A stretch of DNA of 47,252 nt from Circinella minor (GCA_016758965.1 JAEPRB010000285.1:1-47252); one strand, 5' to 3'; positions 24,949-37,272 are shown, counted from the first letter of the stretch. The notes: generated by a model not told the origin, from the letters alone. Translations and numbers: made by a program.

Positions 24949-26394
24949 ATGCTTTATTTAACGGACGACACAGGTCTACTACCTTTTTTTCTTCCACTAG
25001 GTATCATTGGTTTCTATCGTTACTTATGGTACGCAATCAAACTTTGTGCTTGGTTAATCTACCGACCCATACGACCTAAAGCACGATCCATATATCGATC
25101 TGATCTCGATGTTACTATTATTGTACCTACTATCGATGCTGGGGAAGAATTTAAAATAGCCGCCAAAAGTTGGTTAGCATGCAATCCCAAAGAAATTATT
25201 ATCATTACTGAAGAGAAGATGCGTGGTCCACTTGAAACTTTAGCTGACAGTATCAACCCACAAAAAATCACTGTTTTAACCATTCCTAAAGCCAACAAAA
25301 GAAATCAAATGATAGCCGGTATCAATGCTACAAAAACAGAAATATTAGTCTTTGCAGATGATGACGCAATATGGAAACCTAGTATGCTGGATTATATTTT
25401 AGCATGTTTTGAAGATTTAAAAATGGGTGGTGTTGGTACATCTCAAACTGTGCATGCAGTGGAACCTAATGGACATCAAACTGTCTGGGAAGTTATAGCC
25501 GGATTCAGACTCACGATTCGAAATATAGAAGTGGCTGCTTCTACACATATGGATGGTGGCGTTTGTTGTCTTTCGGGAAGAACAGCAGCTTATCGTACTT
25601 TAATATTAAAAGATCCAGCTTTTCAATATGGTTTTACCAATGATTTATGGTTGAACAAATATCCATTAAATTCTGGAGATGACAAGTTTTTAACAAGATG
25701 GATGGTATCCCATGGTTGGAATACATTTGTCCAAGTATGTCCTGAAGCTGAATTATATTCCACATTTAAGAATAATTGGCGATTTTTACGTCAAGTATTA
25801 CGATGGACAAGAAATACTTGGCGTTCGGATTTTAGATCCTTGTTCACCGAGCGATACATTTGGCGTCGTCATCCTTATGTGGCGTTTACCATGGTTGATA
25901 AGATATTTAATCCAATCACTTTATTATCTGGACCTTTGCTCGTGTTTATTTATTTGATTGAACAAGCAACCAGTGATGTTACTCCTACAAAAAAACCTTT
26001 ACCGGCATGGAATGTTATTGTATCGTATATTTGTTGGTTACTGCTTACTCGTGGATTGAAACTTGTGCCCCACTTTTTAAAAAGACCATCCGACATCATC
26101 CATCTACCTGCATGGCTATTATTTAATTATTATTTTGCTATCATGAAAGTTTATGCTTTATTTACATTACATGTGACGAGTTGGGGTAGTCGTAACTTTG
26201 ATGAAGATAATGTACAACCTCAACATGATGCGTTATCAGAACAGCAACAATACAAAGTAAATGAAGAACAAGTACAAGAAAAAAGTCCAGTGCCACCTCC
26301 CCTGCAAGCGCCACCACCAATAGCTCAACAATACGACGATGCATTTGCAAGTATATCACACGATTCGTACCGAATTCCGATTAAATTCGAATAG
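24949..26394 (+). CDS. Membrane family 2 glycosyltransferase (Cps1-like polysaccharide synthase)
   Basis: A single exon encodes 481 aa. One N-terminal membrane segment (about residues 10-38) is followed by a GT-A domain (about 52-300) starting DVTIIVPTIDAGEEF. The catalytic pattern of processive GT2 enzymes is visible: FADDDA at 136-140 (nucleotide-sugar/metal), SGRTAAYRT at 209-217, NSGDDKF at 241-247 (acceptor base) and RQVLRW at 281-286 (the QxxRW motif). Two or three further membrane segments follow at about 318-338, 355-371 and 385-400, then a Gln/Pro-rich cytoplasmic tail. This is the plan of hyaluronan/cellulose-type synthases and of fungal Cps1/GT2 proteins linked to cell-surface polysaccharide and hyphal growth. 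The exact polymer is unknown. It is too short for a chitin synthase. The lack of introns contrasts with its neighbours. Confidence 0.9.
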   Translation: MLYLTDDTGLLPFFLPLGIIGFYRYLWYAIKLCAWLIYRPIRPKARSIYRSDLDVTIIVPTIDAGEEFKIAAKSWLACNPKEIIIITEEKMRGPLETLADSINPQKITVLTIPKANKRNQMIAGINATKTEILVFADDDAIWKPSMLDYILACFEDLKMGGVGTSQTVHAVEPNGHQTVWEVIAGFRLTIRNIEVAASTHMDGGVCCLSGRTAAYRTLILKDPAFQYGFTNDLWLNKYPLNSGDDKFLTRWMVSHGWNTFVQVCPEAELYSTFKNNWRFLRQVLRWTRNTWRSDFRSLFTERYIWRRHPYVAFTMVDKIFNPITLLSGPLLVFIYLIEQATSDVTPTKKPLPAWNVIVSYICWLLLTRGLKLVPHFLKRPSDIIHLPAWLLFNYYFAIMKVYALFTLHVTSWGSRNFDEDNVQPQHDALSEQQQYKVNEEQVQEKSPVPPPLQAPPPIAQQYDDAFASISHDSYRIPIKFE

Positions 26395-27079
26395 TTATCA
26401 ATAAGTTTTATTAATAATAATTTATGTACAAAAATAATTAATATAAAGATAAAAATTATGTATGATTGTAAACGAGTTATGTTTTATTATATAAATAAAT
26501 TGCTGTACATCTTGTTTCTTTTTCTTACTATATATGTACTATTACTGTATGCTATTATTATTCTTATTAAGTTCTCACAAAAAAGAAATAATAGTATGGT
26601 ATATATATCCATATATATGTCATTATCAACTATATACTATTAACATTTAGTTGCTAGTGGAAATTTTCCAATGTTCAACTGATTACATATCTGAGATTAC
26701 AACTACGTAGAAACCATTAAAATAATGACAAGAAATTTCTAACTCACGGTTATATTATTATACCAATTTTCGTATGTTATTTAATGAGAATCCTATCATA
26801 TATTTTAAAGTTGTATTCAGAATTTTCTTTTTATTTTTTAAATCTTTTAATGATAATATATGATTATAATAAAAGCAAATTTTTGCATGTAATGATGTAA
26901 AAAAAAAGGAGAATTCAAATGTAAAAAAAAAAAAATATACAATGACAAAATAGCAAAGAATGTATGTATGTGTGTGTGTGTGTTGTGTGTAGAAAGGGAA
27001 AGAGAATATAGCCAAACTAACTAAAAAAAAAAAAAGTCATTTGTGTATCTATATTATTGAGTTATTAAAAGAAAAAAAA
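26395..27079. other. Convergent 3' region, glycosyltransferase/STE24
   Basis: This is the AT-rich 3' flank of two convergent genes, with short A tracts and a TG run near 26964-26990. No gene was seen. Confidence 0.7.
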
Positions 27080-29142
27080 TTACTGTTCCTTTTTAGATTC
27101 TTCAGGATTAACAATAGGTTTATCTGAAGTAGGCATAATACCAAGTGCTGATAATCTTTCAGTAAGACTTGGATGAGATCGATTCCAAGCGGAGAACCAA
27201 GGATCTACATTAAATCCACCTAAATTCTTGACACTTAATTTGATCAATGCACTACGTAAAGTAGAAGCATAACCAAGTTTTAATGCGAATGCATCTATAA
27301 ATAAAATTATTTATCCGTCATATAAGTTGATTAGTATATAAATAAAATAATAAAAAGCAAATAAACATAGTAATTTGTACAATTACGTGTTGGTTGGCTT
27401 TCTTTTTATCTATCTATCAAAGTATAATAGTAGTAATAATACTTTACCAGCTTCATATTCATTTTTACGTTGATAAACATGCATCAAGAATCCAATCACA
27501 CTATCAACAGGAGCATAAATATACTGGAATAATAAGAAACCAATTAAGGTAGGCATTGAACTGAATCCAAAGTCTTGATAAAGTCTTGAATTATTGATAA
27601 AATGTGAAAAGAGCCAAAACATAGTCAACATATAAATTTGAGTAACGGCAAGAATCTTCAATGTGTGGCTCATAGCCCAATGACCTAATTCGTGTGCTGT
27701 GTTTTACAAAAAAAAAAAAGGGTGGGGGGATGATAAATAAAACTAAAAACAAGTAACTCAACTAATCATTCCTTTACTTCCTTCACTTCCTAAGACAATG
27801 AATGTATAAAGATGAACTTACCAAGAACAGCACAGATTTCATCAGTAGTAGAATGGTCAATCAAAGTATCAAATAATACAATATGCTTATTTTTTCCAAA
27901 TCCATAGAAATAAGCATTGGAGTGACTAGAACGTTTACTACCATCAATGATATAAAGCTTCTTGAGAGGGAAATTAATGCGACTTGCAAGTTCTTCAATA
28001 CGAGTACGGAGTTCTCCAGCTTCCATGGGGGTCAATTTGTTGAACAATGGTTGAATAACAGTAGGATAAATGGTAATAAAGAACATTTGGAATACAACAC
28101 TATTTTTTTTCAAGCATGAAATTATAAATATATATATATATTTATATGTTTATGTTGATCAGGTCCCAGTAAATAATAATAAATCATAATTAAATTACAT
28201 ATATACATGTATCATCCTTCCCCCCCCCCTCTTCTTGACTCCAGATCAGTTACTACTGGCAACATATTCATCACCATCATCCACCCGTCATCCACCCGTC
28301 ATCCAAAATAAAAAAAAAAATACAATTTGACTTACACTGTAACCCAAACATAAAAGTAGAAACGTTCACCAGTTGACTTAATGATCCATAAGAAAGCAGC
28401 AAGGAAAGGCATCATGATGGCACCAAAAACCAACTGTGACTTTAACAAATCCATAAAGAATAATCCAATTGTTTGTTTATTGAAACCATGTTTTTGTTCA
28501 ATAACAAAGGTTGAATACAATGAGAATGGCAATGAAGTAATTGTAGAGATGAATGAAAAAATAATAATAAACACAAGCGATTGAGAGATCTAAATAAAGA
28601 AAATAAAAAATATTATTTAGTACAAAGCTTCTATTTTTATTGTGTATATATTAATATCCTTTTGTAAAAATAAAATAAAATAAACATTATACCTCATATT
28701 CAGGACCATAACCAAGATATTCAAATAATAAGCGGCCAGAGAAATCCCAAAGTAAAGGTAATACGTCATAATGAATCATGAGTAAGGCTTCAGCTTGTTT
28801 AATTGCATTTTCAATAAAGCCAAAACGCGATTTGTCCAAATTATAACTTTGTGATTTGGTAAAATCAGATTCACCAACAATATCAGCTAAATCTTTAGGA
28901 CGTTCGCGCATCAAGTAACGACGATGTTGACGAAAGCTATAAGTTTATTTTTATTAATACATAGTGTCTGTAAGTATATATTATGGTAATGTAAAAGAGA
29001 AAAACTAGGAACAATCAATAAAAAAGAAAAATACGAACTTTAAATATTGTTCAAAGACATAAACAATACAACTAAAACCAATGACATATTCTTTGTAGTT
29101 GACACTATCCAAATAGGATAGTACTTGGTTGACAGTCGTCAT
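27080..29142 (-). CDS. STE24: CAAX prenyl protease 1 (zinc metalloprotease, M48A)
   Basis: Six exons (29142..29039, 28936..28693, 28589..28336, 28099..27822, 27696..27448, 27294..27080) sum to 1344 nt, 447 aa, close to the usual 450. The enzyme is an ER/inner-nuclear-membrane protease that removes the AAX tripeptide from farnesylated proteins and makes a second N-terminal cut in a-factor-type precursors. The zinc site HELGH is at residues 295-299, restored across an intron, and the third ligand is Glu373 in [14 protein letters not shown]. Several membrane segments are evident (e.g. [51 protein letters not shown]). The KHGFNKQT motif of Ste24 is intact. A 247 bp promoter region is shared with EIPR1. 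Substrates in this fungus could include prenylated GTPases or pheromone-like peptides; that is inferred. Confidence 0.97.
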
Positions 29143-29389
29143 TGAGAAAGAAAAAAGAGGGGAAAAAGTTGACAATAGAAAGGGAAACAAAATAATAAAA
29201 AAAAAGACGTGGCGACTTTTATAAGCAAAAAAAAAAAAAAATAACGATTAGTGTGCTACGCTATATTAAAAAACTCCGCACGTAAGGCACACATTTTTCA
29301 CTAAAATTAGGCCTAAAAAGCATTGACGAGTCTAACGACAACTTGGCTTTATTTATTTTTAGTGGTACACCCAATACTTTAGTTTTATT
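29143..29389. promoter_or_regulatory. Bidirectional STE24/EIPR1 promoter
   Basis: Only 247 bp separate the two divergent start codons, so both core promoters must lie here. It contains an A14-type tract near 29229, an ACGTGGCG element near 29208, GCACGTAAGG near 29279, and TATA-like sequence on both sides. Shared control is inferred from spacing alone. Confidence 0.6.
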
Positions 29390-29989
29390 ATGGCTGATAA
29401 CTCTTGGGTATTTGGTCTACGACATCAGGTATATATACATATTAATGAAGAGATCTTTTTTTTTTTTTTCATCTTTCCATTGTTGGTTGCGTCATGGAAT
29501 TTTAACTTGAAGCTTTTTTTTTTAGGCACGGTGTTTAACTGGTGTTACTGCTAGTACAGAGAAAAGCAAGTTTTTAGTAGGTACTGTTGGTACCAAAAAC
29601 AATGTTGTATGTTTACTCGATTTTGACGAAGAAAAGTCCGAGATTATCCCAACATTATTTGATCATCCTAATGAAATCTGGGATATTGTGTCCTGCCCAT
29701 CAGATGAATCATTATTTTTTACGTGTCATAGTCCAGGTAACAACAACTTACACAAATATATAAGGTTGGAAAGAAAAGAAATAATATCCAAAGTGACAGT
29801 TAGATGGACTCACTGACATCAATCACTCTTTTCACTGTTTCTGAACTCTTATTAGTGGGTGCCGATCCTTCCGAAAAAAAAGCAACGTTATGGAAACAAG
29901 ATATTGATAATACATCATTGAAACAAGTGACAACATTGAAGCCATCTGGTATCTTCAAGTAAGATTATTTAATATAAGCAAAACAAATA

Positions 29990-30023
<34 letters not shown>

Positions 30024-31109
30024 TTTTTTTCATTAACCAAAAAATGTAATATGTATATATTAGAGTATTATGGGATCCAACGGAAGAACAACAAGATGCT
30101 TCACGTATTATCGCACTTGGTCATTCAAATATTTATTTATCGACAATGAACGATGGTACTGAAAAACAACAAGCAACAATTAAAGTATTATCTAACGAAG
30201 AAGAGGATCCGTGGTTACAAAATGCGGCTTGGAATCCACATAATAAAGAATCAATCATTACTACAGCAGGTCGTGATCTTGCAGGTTGGGATTTAAGATC
30301 TGGCAAAAATGAATTTAATCGAAAAATGGCGCATCAAAGTACTATTCGAGCTGTGGATTGTAATGCCAATAAACCTTATCATGTGGCAACAGGTGGAGAT
30401 GATGCTAAAGTTCGGATTTGGGATGTTCGACAATTGGGTGAACCAGTAATGATGGTTGAAGGGCATACACATTGGTAAAAAAAAAAAAAAAAAAAAGTCA
30501 TTTACTTACAAGTGATTCTAATAGATAAATGATCTATAGATGTGTATCCGTATAGGTAATTAATGGGAAATGAGAAACATTTATTCTATTTTATAGGATT
30601 TGGTCGGTTGCGTTCAATAAGTTTCATGATCAACTTTTATTGACTTCTGGTTCAGATACTGTGGTCAATTTACATAACGTTGTTTCTGTTTCTTCAGCAT
30701 CGTATCTAGGCCATTCAAGTGATAGTAGTAACAATAGCACCAGTAGTTGTAGAAGTAGTCAAAGTAACGATAATGACAGTAGCAACAATAAAAGTGGTAG
30801 TGATAGTCACGGCAATAATTCTGATGGACAACAAGACGATAATTATTGGAATAGGTGAATAAAAATTATTAAAAAAAAATCATGAACCAAGGACAAAACA
30901 AAATATTAAATACTCCCTTTTTTACTTTTCATAATAGCCATAAACCAACAGACGGATTAATTTGTACATATGATCAACATGAAGACAGTGTATATTCAGT
31001 TGCATGGAGTCCAGCTGATACTTGGACATTTGCATCATTATCATACGCTGGACGCGTTGTCATTAGTCAAGTACCAATGACTGAAAAATTCAAGATTCTT
31101 GGTGTTTAG
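29390..31109 (+). CDS. EIPR1: WD40 protein EIPR1/TSSC1-like, EARP/GARP tether partner
   Basis: Six exons (29390..29428, 29526..29736, 29856..29958, 30064..30474, 30597..30854, 30938..31109) give 397 aa, all in phase. The sequence is a WD40 propeller. It includes [39 protein letters not shown] with [34 protein letters not shown], and a final [20 protein letters not shown] blade ending in GRVVISQVP. That last blade and the overall order fit EIPR1 (TSSC1). In animals EIPR1 binds the EARP and GARP complexes for endosomal recycling and retrograde transport. A Ser/Asn/Asp-rich insert (30709-30845) falls where the family has a variable acidic loop. It shares a promoter region with STE24 and converges on the acyltransferase gene. 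Confidence 0.92.
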
Positions 31110-31611
31110 ATTAAAAAATTATATACTACTTACATTTACATAATACATTTATATATAAATATATACCATTTCATCCCCCCCACCTTCCTTTTTTTTTTTC
31201 ATTCTTTTTTTTTCTTTATAAAAAAATGTATATATTTTATTAATATCATATAATTCCTTCGTTTTTTTTTTCTTCTGACAATTATGCTCTACGTAGTATA
31301 AATGTGGTTCTGATACATGAATAGTGATTTTCTCTCGTCATAATAATAAATAGAACACCATATACTATTTTATATGTAATAACTATATATTTAATTGTAA
31401 TAATAGTGATAATGATATTGAATAATATATAAAAAGAGGTATCATAAGAAATAAAAGATGTAGTAGGGGTGAAAATGATGGTATATATATAATTAATTAC
31501 AAATAATGACGTGTATAATATAATAAAGTGTCTGGTAATATGGTGGTTATAATCTATCAATCTACTCGTTTATTTTTTTTTTTTAAAAAAAGTAGTAGGT
31601 GTGATTATCAT
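31110..31611. other. Convergent 3' region, EIPR1/acyltransferase
   Basis: About 500 bp of AT-rich 3' flank, with T runs near 31191 and 31265. Open frames on the minus strand are Ile/Tyr/Thr-rich products of AT repeats. No gene was seen. Confidence 0.7.
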
Positions 31612-33169
31612 TTATAATAAGCTACCACAAACAGCTTTACCAACATCAGGTACCACCGAGCGGAAAAATTCAAAGACATACGGCTGGGAGAAACCCAATG
31701 GAGTATCCAACCATAACTGAGTATAAGAAAATCCATCCATGAAGAAAGGAAAAGTCAAAAATGCAAATGAAAATACCCAAAGACGAGAAAAGATATGTCG
31801 AACCAAAAATGATTCTCTCACAAAGGATGGTAAATAAGATTTAGATAATTTTTTTACAAATCGTTCCAACGTCATACCTACACCATGAGTGAAAAAGAAA
31901 AATACTTGTTGACCAATAAATAAACGTGTATAAACAGACCCTCCAGTAGTAGCATAAACCATGTATTCATGTGTTAAACCAGAAATGAAAAAGACAGCTA
32001 ATGTTCCTGCTAATAATGAAAGAGGTAAAGTATTTTTGACTGTCTTGGCCAGTGCGCGTTGTGTAATGTAACGGGCAGGTCGGAAACCAAATGCAACCCA
32101 GGAAGTATGGAAAAGTTGATGCCAGCGAACATTCCAAAGTTCTTCTAATGACGATGACATGACTGGATTTATCATTAATGGACGCCATTGTTCTAATTCA
32201 TTTAAATAAATGTTAGTAAAAAAGCAAAAAAAAAAAGGCCAACATCATCACTACTATTATATTATAAAGAATTATTTAGCTGACAATGGCTAAATACTTA
32301 CCACTAGAATAAGGTCCACCAAGATCATAATAAATACAATGAAACAGTTGTAAAGTAAAACCAATGGCATTAAATACACTATTTAAAGTGAAAACTACGA
32401 CGACATTAAAAAGAAAGTAAAGGGCGCGACGATCTTGATGCATGGTCATGACATCAGTTCCCGAGAATGTAGCAAACCATGAACCAAATAAATCACAAAT
32501 AAATACATGATAAGCCAAGTTCATGATAATATGGTATATTTTCTAATATATAATTAATTATTCCTTGGATTAGTAACTATGATTACTATTTTTTATCACA
32601 TTTCAACCATTTATTATTTACCTTATCTTTAACATATTCTTTTGGTTTTACATCATCATCTTTCTTTTTCTTATCAGGCTTTGGGAATTTACACATACAA
32701 GCCCAAATTTCATGATATATATAATCTCGGCTAGCATATACTTGTTTACCATATAACAATGGACTAATCCAATAAAATTCAAATAAGCGTAAAAACAAAT
32801 TATAACAAGTGGGTGCTACGATAATATCAATCACTATTATCATTAAAAAAAAAGCATGGGTGATTCATGTTAACATTCAATTCTTTGTTATTTCTTAATT
32901 TCTTTGTCTAATGATCCGAACTTTATAATAATTAAATATATATACTTACATCCGTTGTTAGGAGTGAAAAAGATGGGTGTAGCGAAAATAATGGCTAAAA
33001 GTGGAATAGATAAGATTTGCTTGGCAACAGAAGGAATTTGTTGAAGTGGTAACATCAATCCAAGTAATCCTACCGGAATTGAAAATATAGGGAAGATGAA
33101 TGGAATAGGTACATAAGTACGACCTGTACCACCAGCTAAATAAAATGTTGATTCTATTAATGATTCCAT
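31612..33169 (-). CDS. MBOAT/wax-synthase-like membrane O-acyltransferase
   Basis: Four exons (33169..32950, 32833..32622, 32542..32302, 32192..31612) sum to 1254 nt, 417 aa. Hydrophobic membrane segments run through the whole length. The conserved wax-synthase-domain core is MSSSLEELWNVRWHQLFHT (about residues 236-254), followed by FRPARY and a membrane segment ending FISGLTHEY with the likely catalytic His299. Enzymes of this family move an acyl group from acyl-CoA to an alcohol in the ER, making wax or sterol esters, triacylglycerol, or acylated secondary metabolites. The substrate cannot be read from sequence. A Lys/Asp-rich loop (about residues 122-140) is probably cytosolic. It could contribute to lipid storage, which is prominent in Mucoromycota, but no metabolic cluster surrounds it. 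Confidence 0.85.
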
Positions 33170-34180
33170 ATAAAAGGAAAATGTAGATTGATAATATGCA
33201 GTTAATGTAAAGAGGAAAAAAGTAAGGAAGAAGCTAAAAAAAAAAAAAAAAAGAGAGAGAGAGAAAAGAAAGAAAGAAAATAGTTTTTATCAATTTAATA
33301 TATCATTAGAGCATCAACCCTGCACTACTCTTTAACTCTCCGCCTCCTTAAAAAGGAGGAACCGAGATAAACAAAAAGTGTACAGAAATCGGATACAGAA
33401 AGAGAAAAATCTTCAATGAAACAAAGAAATAACAATGGAAATAATGTTTATGGTAGCAAAATTATATTATTAATATGTAAAGCATCAAAAAAGGTATTAC
33501 ACTTATCGATGAAAGTGAACAAAAAAAAAATTATCACCTTACAATTATAATAGCCGTAGTAGACACGTTCCTTGATTTCTAAATAAAAAATAATAATTCA
33601 ATGTCGTGTCTCAGTAGTATCAATTGATCCGTTTTTAGTAATTAGATTTGGAGTAACTTATATCGTTCCAAATAAGGCAAGATGTCAAACAAACCAATTT
33701 TTAACATGTGAAAAAAAAAAGAATCGTTTAATAGATTATCATTAGTTATATGTAGAGTATAAGATAAATATTGATATTTTACCTATTAATATATATTTAT
33801 AATAGAGGGTCAAAGCGTCTTTTTTTTTTTTTTTTTTTTAGTTTGTAAAGATTTCCCTATAAGTATAATGTTTTGTGCTACACACAACTCATCTTTATAT
33901 TTTTCATTATCATTATTAATATCTAATAATGCAAAAAAAGAGTCGTGTTTTATAATATTATGCTCTATCTTTTTTCTTTTTGGATTGCTCATCTTCATTT
34001 GATATTGACTACAAAACCATGACTACGTGTGATTGTAATTAGAATGGTAATAGCAGATATTATTATACTATTTTTTATTTTATATTATCAGCTCACTATT
34101 TTAAAATTGTTACATGAAATAGTGTAGCTTTCCTATGTGTGGGTATTTTGTTTTATGTAATGTTTAATTTACTTTATTTT
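33170..34180. other. Intergenic, acyltransferase promoter and HET gene 3' flank
   Basis: About 1 kb without a supported gene. A T20-type tract lies at about 33820-33839. A 62-codon minus-strand frame (33810-33998) ends in this tract and has no recognisable motif. Confidence 0.55.
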
Positions 34181-36064
34181 TTATTTAATAACAAACTCTT
34201 GTTTTTCTAAAGTGACTTTTGAATCAAGAGAATACAAATCAGTTATAAAACATAATCCAATTGATTGATAATAACAAGTACGTCCAGTAGGATTATTAAC
34301 GTCACTACTTTTTTCAATCTTTTTAATCACTGGTAAAGCAATACAAGAATCCATTCTAAATTGTATTTCATTAAGAATAATACATTCCCCTCGGCTATTC
34401 CCATCTGTTAAAGATAGATAAGCAGCAACATTGGTTGGTTCTAATAATGTGTTAACCCAACAACTATTTTCTTTATCTATTTTGACTGGCAAGATATGTG
34501 TTGATTTTAATCGATACGTTTGTGAAAAACAATTCCATATTTTTTGTGCTTGTCCAAGCGTTGTAGCAATAAATGTAACATAAGAAGAAATAGTGTTGTC
34601 TGGCAAAAATGAGGATTGTTGATTGATATTATTTGAATTAGAATTTATGTATAAAAGCTGTTGATGAGACGAATCATTTTCCCATATGGGATAGAATGGT
34701 AATCCTCCAACAAGTCGGTCACGCGAGGAAGAAAAAAGGTCATCATTGTTTGAATTAATGGGTACCATCCAACTTGGTCCTCGAAGATAAACTGGTATGG
34801 CTGTAGATGTGATATGTAAATAACCATTGCCGTCAATAATATAGTTGTTGTTTATTTTGTTAGCTGATGACGATGATGCTAAAGATCCCTTGCTAGAATT
34901 TGGAGTTTCTGATCTTAATAGAGAATCTATTTTGTTCTGGGGTATATGGGTTCCAAAAATTCCTGTCCAAGAAGGTGACATTATACTGTTGTCTTTAATG
35001 TCACTTGCTCCTTGTTGATGATGATGCTGTTGGCGCCGTCGATTGAGTACTTTTAAATCATTTGATGTATATGGCTCACCAAACAATAAAATAGTAGGAT
35101 CATGTTCCATTAAAAGTCGATAAAACTGTATCGTCAACGCTGAAATCGTCATATCGTAACGAAAAGTAATACCTGGTTTAATAGCAGGAAACATATTTGT
35201 TAATGCAAAAATCCAGTCATGTTGTTCGGTACTTGATCTTGTACGTGCAAACCACAATGCCGTACTTGCATTCCATTTCCCTTGTTCCATACAAATATTA
35301 TATAAAAAATGACCTGTCCTTGTCATGAGCGGAATACAATCTTGTCCTACAATGGACCACATATGTACATTCTTTCCCACAAATAACATTTTCCTAGACA
35401 TATAAGCCTCTTCTAGAGTCCACACTCTCTTTACCCATTCAGTTTCTAAAATAGTATCCATCACCAATCCACGATGAGAAGCAGCATTTTTTTCTCCAAG
35501 ATATTCCAATTCTGGAAGTAAAACGACGGTATAATGTGCATTTTGATATATATGATGCATCTGTTGAATTTCATGTTGTTTTTTGATAGTGTCTGTTTGG
35601 TCGATACACATTTGGTCATACCAAATATACTTGATATCAAAATCTTTGCATATACGTTGAATAATGGCTTCAAAGTGAACATGTTTTCGTTTTCGGAGCT
35701 TGTGCCAACCAGAAATAATTGTATGCTTTCCATCGTCCACTCGATCATATTTGTTTCTTGAATTACTATGTCTTTTTATAATTTCCCCGGACTGGTTCCA
35801 GGAGTACGAAAGTGCGTGATATTGGGTATTATCAGTGATGGAAGAACCAGAAACAAGCTGCATATCGGATGCTCGGACAAGCCATGTTGGTTTGAATTGT
35901 TGTTGGTCCTGTTTCTCTTCTAGTGTTGAATCGTGTTGATGTATAAGAGTATTTTTATTTTTCCATGCTTCAATAACTTTTTTATGTTTTTTATCGTTTC
36001 CAGAACCAATATATCCACCTGCTTCAACAATCTCCCATTGCTCCGTATCATATGTTATGTACAT
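34181..36064 (-). CDS. HET-domain (heterokaryon-incompatibility type) protein
   Basis: A single exon encodes 627 aa. The HET domain spans about residues 82-222 and shows its three conserved blocks in order: YHALSYSWN (82-90), YIWYDQMCIDQTD (146-158) with the trailing HHIYQNAHYTVVLL (170-183), and RVWTLEEAYMSRKMLFV (213-229). The rest has FARTRSSTEQHDWIFAL (typical of HET-protein middles) and a long C-terminal part with Ser/Asn-rich loops. No NACHT, ankyrin or WD repeats are attached. In filamentous Ascomycota HET domains trigger cell death on non-self recognition after hyphal fusion, and the fold is thought to relate to TIR. In a Mucoromycota-like genome the role may be stress or immunity signalling; that is inference. 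The lack of introns is notable. The start gives a short leader before the domain. Confidence 0.88.
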   Translation of the reverse strand: MYITYDTEQWEIVEAGGYIGSGNDKKHKKVIEAWKNKNTLIHQHDSTLEEKQDQQQFKPTWLVRASDMQLVSGSSITDNTQYHALSYSWNQSGEIIKRHSNSRNKYDRVDDGKHTIISGWHKLRKRKHVHFEAIIQRICKDFDIKYIWYDQMCIDQTDTIKKQHEIQQMHHIYQNAHYTVVLLPELEYLGEKNAASHRGLVMDTILETEWVKRVWTLEEAYMSRKMLFVGKNVHMWSIVGQDCIPLMTRTGHFLYNICMEQGKWNASTALWFARTRSSTEQHDWIFALTNMFPAIKPGITFRYDMTISALTIQFYRLLMEHDPTILLFGEPYTSNDLKVLNRRRQQHHHQQGASDIKDNSIMSPSWTGIFGTHIPQNKIDSLLRSETPNSSKGSLASSSSANKINNNYIIDGNGYLHITSTAIPVYLRGPSWMVPINSNNDDLFSSSRDRLVGGLPFYPIWENDSSHQQLLYINSNSNNINQQSSFLPDNTISSYVTFIATTLGQAQKIWNCFSQTYRLKSTHILPVKIDKENSCWVNTLLEPTNVAAYLSLTDGNSRGECIILNEIQFRMDSCIALPVIKKIEKSSDVNNPTGRTCYYQSIGLCFITDLYSLDSKVTLEKQEFVIK

Positions 36065-37272
36065 GTTTTATTATTTATAATTATACTGGTAAATCTTAAT
36101 ATTAACATTAATCTTTGTATGATAGTAACTGACTGTATATCGTGATAAAAAACGAAAAACCAAAAAAAAAGAGAAAAAAAAAAGGGAAAAAAAAAACTTC
36201 ATCTGGATGGAAAAGCGGATATTTTTTTTTCTGTTGTAGCACCTCGTTGTTGTGTAACTCTTATTGAATTCAATCGAAACCATCATAGTTTACATGCTTG
36301 ACCAAATATACGTATCGATAATTATAATAATATGAAAAAAATAAAGAAAGAGGGAAAGATACTACTTTATTAGGTAAATATAGAATAATATGGAATCGCA
36401 ATATTTAAAGAAACTTGTAATAGCTAGTCATCTTTGTTATGATAATGGCTATAAGATTTTGGTAATCAAACAAATTTTACAACAGCCATGGTTACTCAAA
36501 ATTGAGATATACATTTATTTTTCTTGTTCTATACAATGCTTATTTAATTTTTGGAAATTACCAAGTACATCTCATATTTTGGCCTTACGGACACCCCACA
36601 AAAATGAAAAAAAAAATTATATTCATATAAATTGTAGTAGCAACATTATCAACATCAGTAACAGTTATTTTATTCGCGCATATGTAACATTAAAATTAGA
36701 TACGTCTTGTTTGCCATATCAACTCCATATGTATGAACTACATTACTCACCTGTGTAGCTAAAAGACTAGAAATGTTTGTTAGGTAAAATTAAGTTTTGT
36801 TTATCATGCATGTTTTGTTTACTTTTGATACGTAGAAGTGTATTAAATGAAGAATCATCACATTATTTTTATCAACAATAAAATTATAGAACATTGTGTA
36901 ACTGTATCTGATATAATTGATTAAATAATGGATCATTGTTATTACAATATTATAAAAGAAAAAAAAAAAGAAGCAATACGTAGTTAAAAAAAAAGCTATT
37001 GATAGCTTTTACAATTTATGAAATTTATAAGGAAAAATAAGGATCCAATTGGAGTTTTTCAGACTATTTAAATAGAGTTACGTTAAGGCGATTATGAAAA
37101 AAACTATAAAGTTGAATAATATTTTATATAATCTTACCATTGTCATTGTGTGTGTGTGTGTGTTTTTTTCTCGGGAAACAACGAAGAAGATTGTAATAAC
37201 CCATTATTTCACCTTTTTTTTCTAGAAAGTCATAGCCAACCTTGTACCCGGGGATATATAAAATCCATCAAA
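36065..37272. other. Intergenic with one doubtful ORF
   Basis: A plus-strand open frame of 122 codons (36390-36758) has fairly ordinary composition at its start (MESQYLKKLVIASHLCYDNG) but becomes Ile/Asn/Tyr-rich and has no motif or visible splice signals. It may be a relic. The rest is AT-rich, with a TG repeat near 37148-37162. Confidence 0.4.

Noticed and set aside
33810..33998. 62-codon minus-strand ORF
   Set aside because: It ends inside an A/T homopolymer and has no motif. An exon is possible but unsupported.
36390..36758. 122-codon plus-strand ORF
   Set aside because: The start looks ordinary, but the remainder is Ile/Asn/Tyr-rich with no motif; mentioned only within the intergenic entry.
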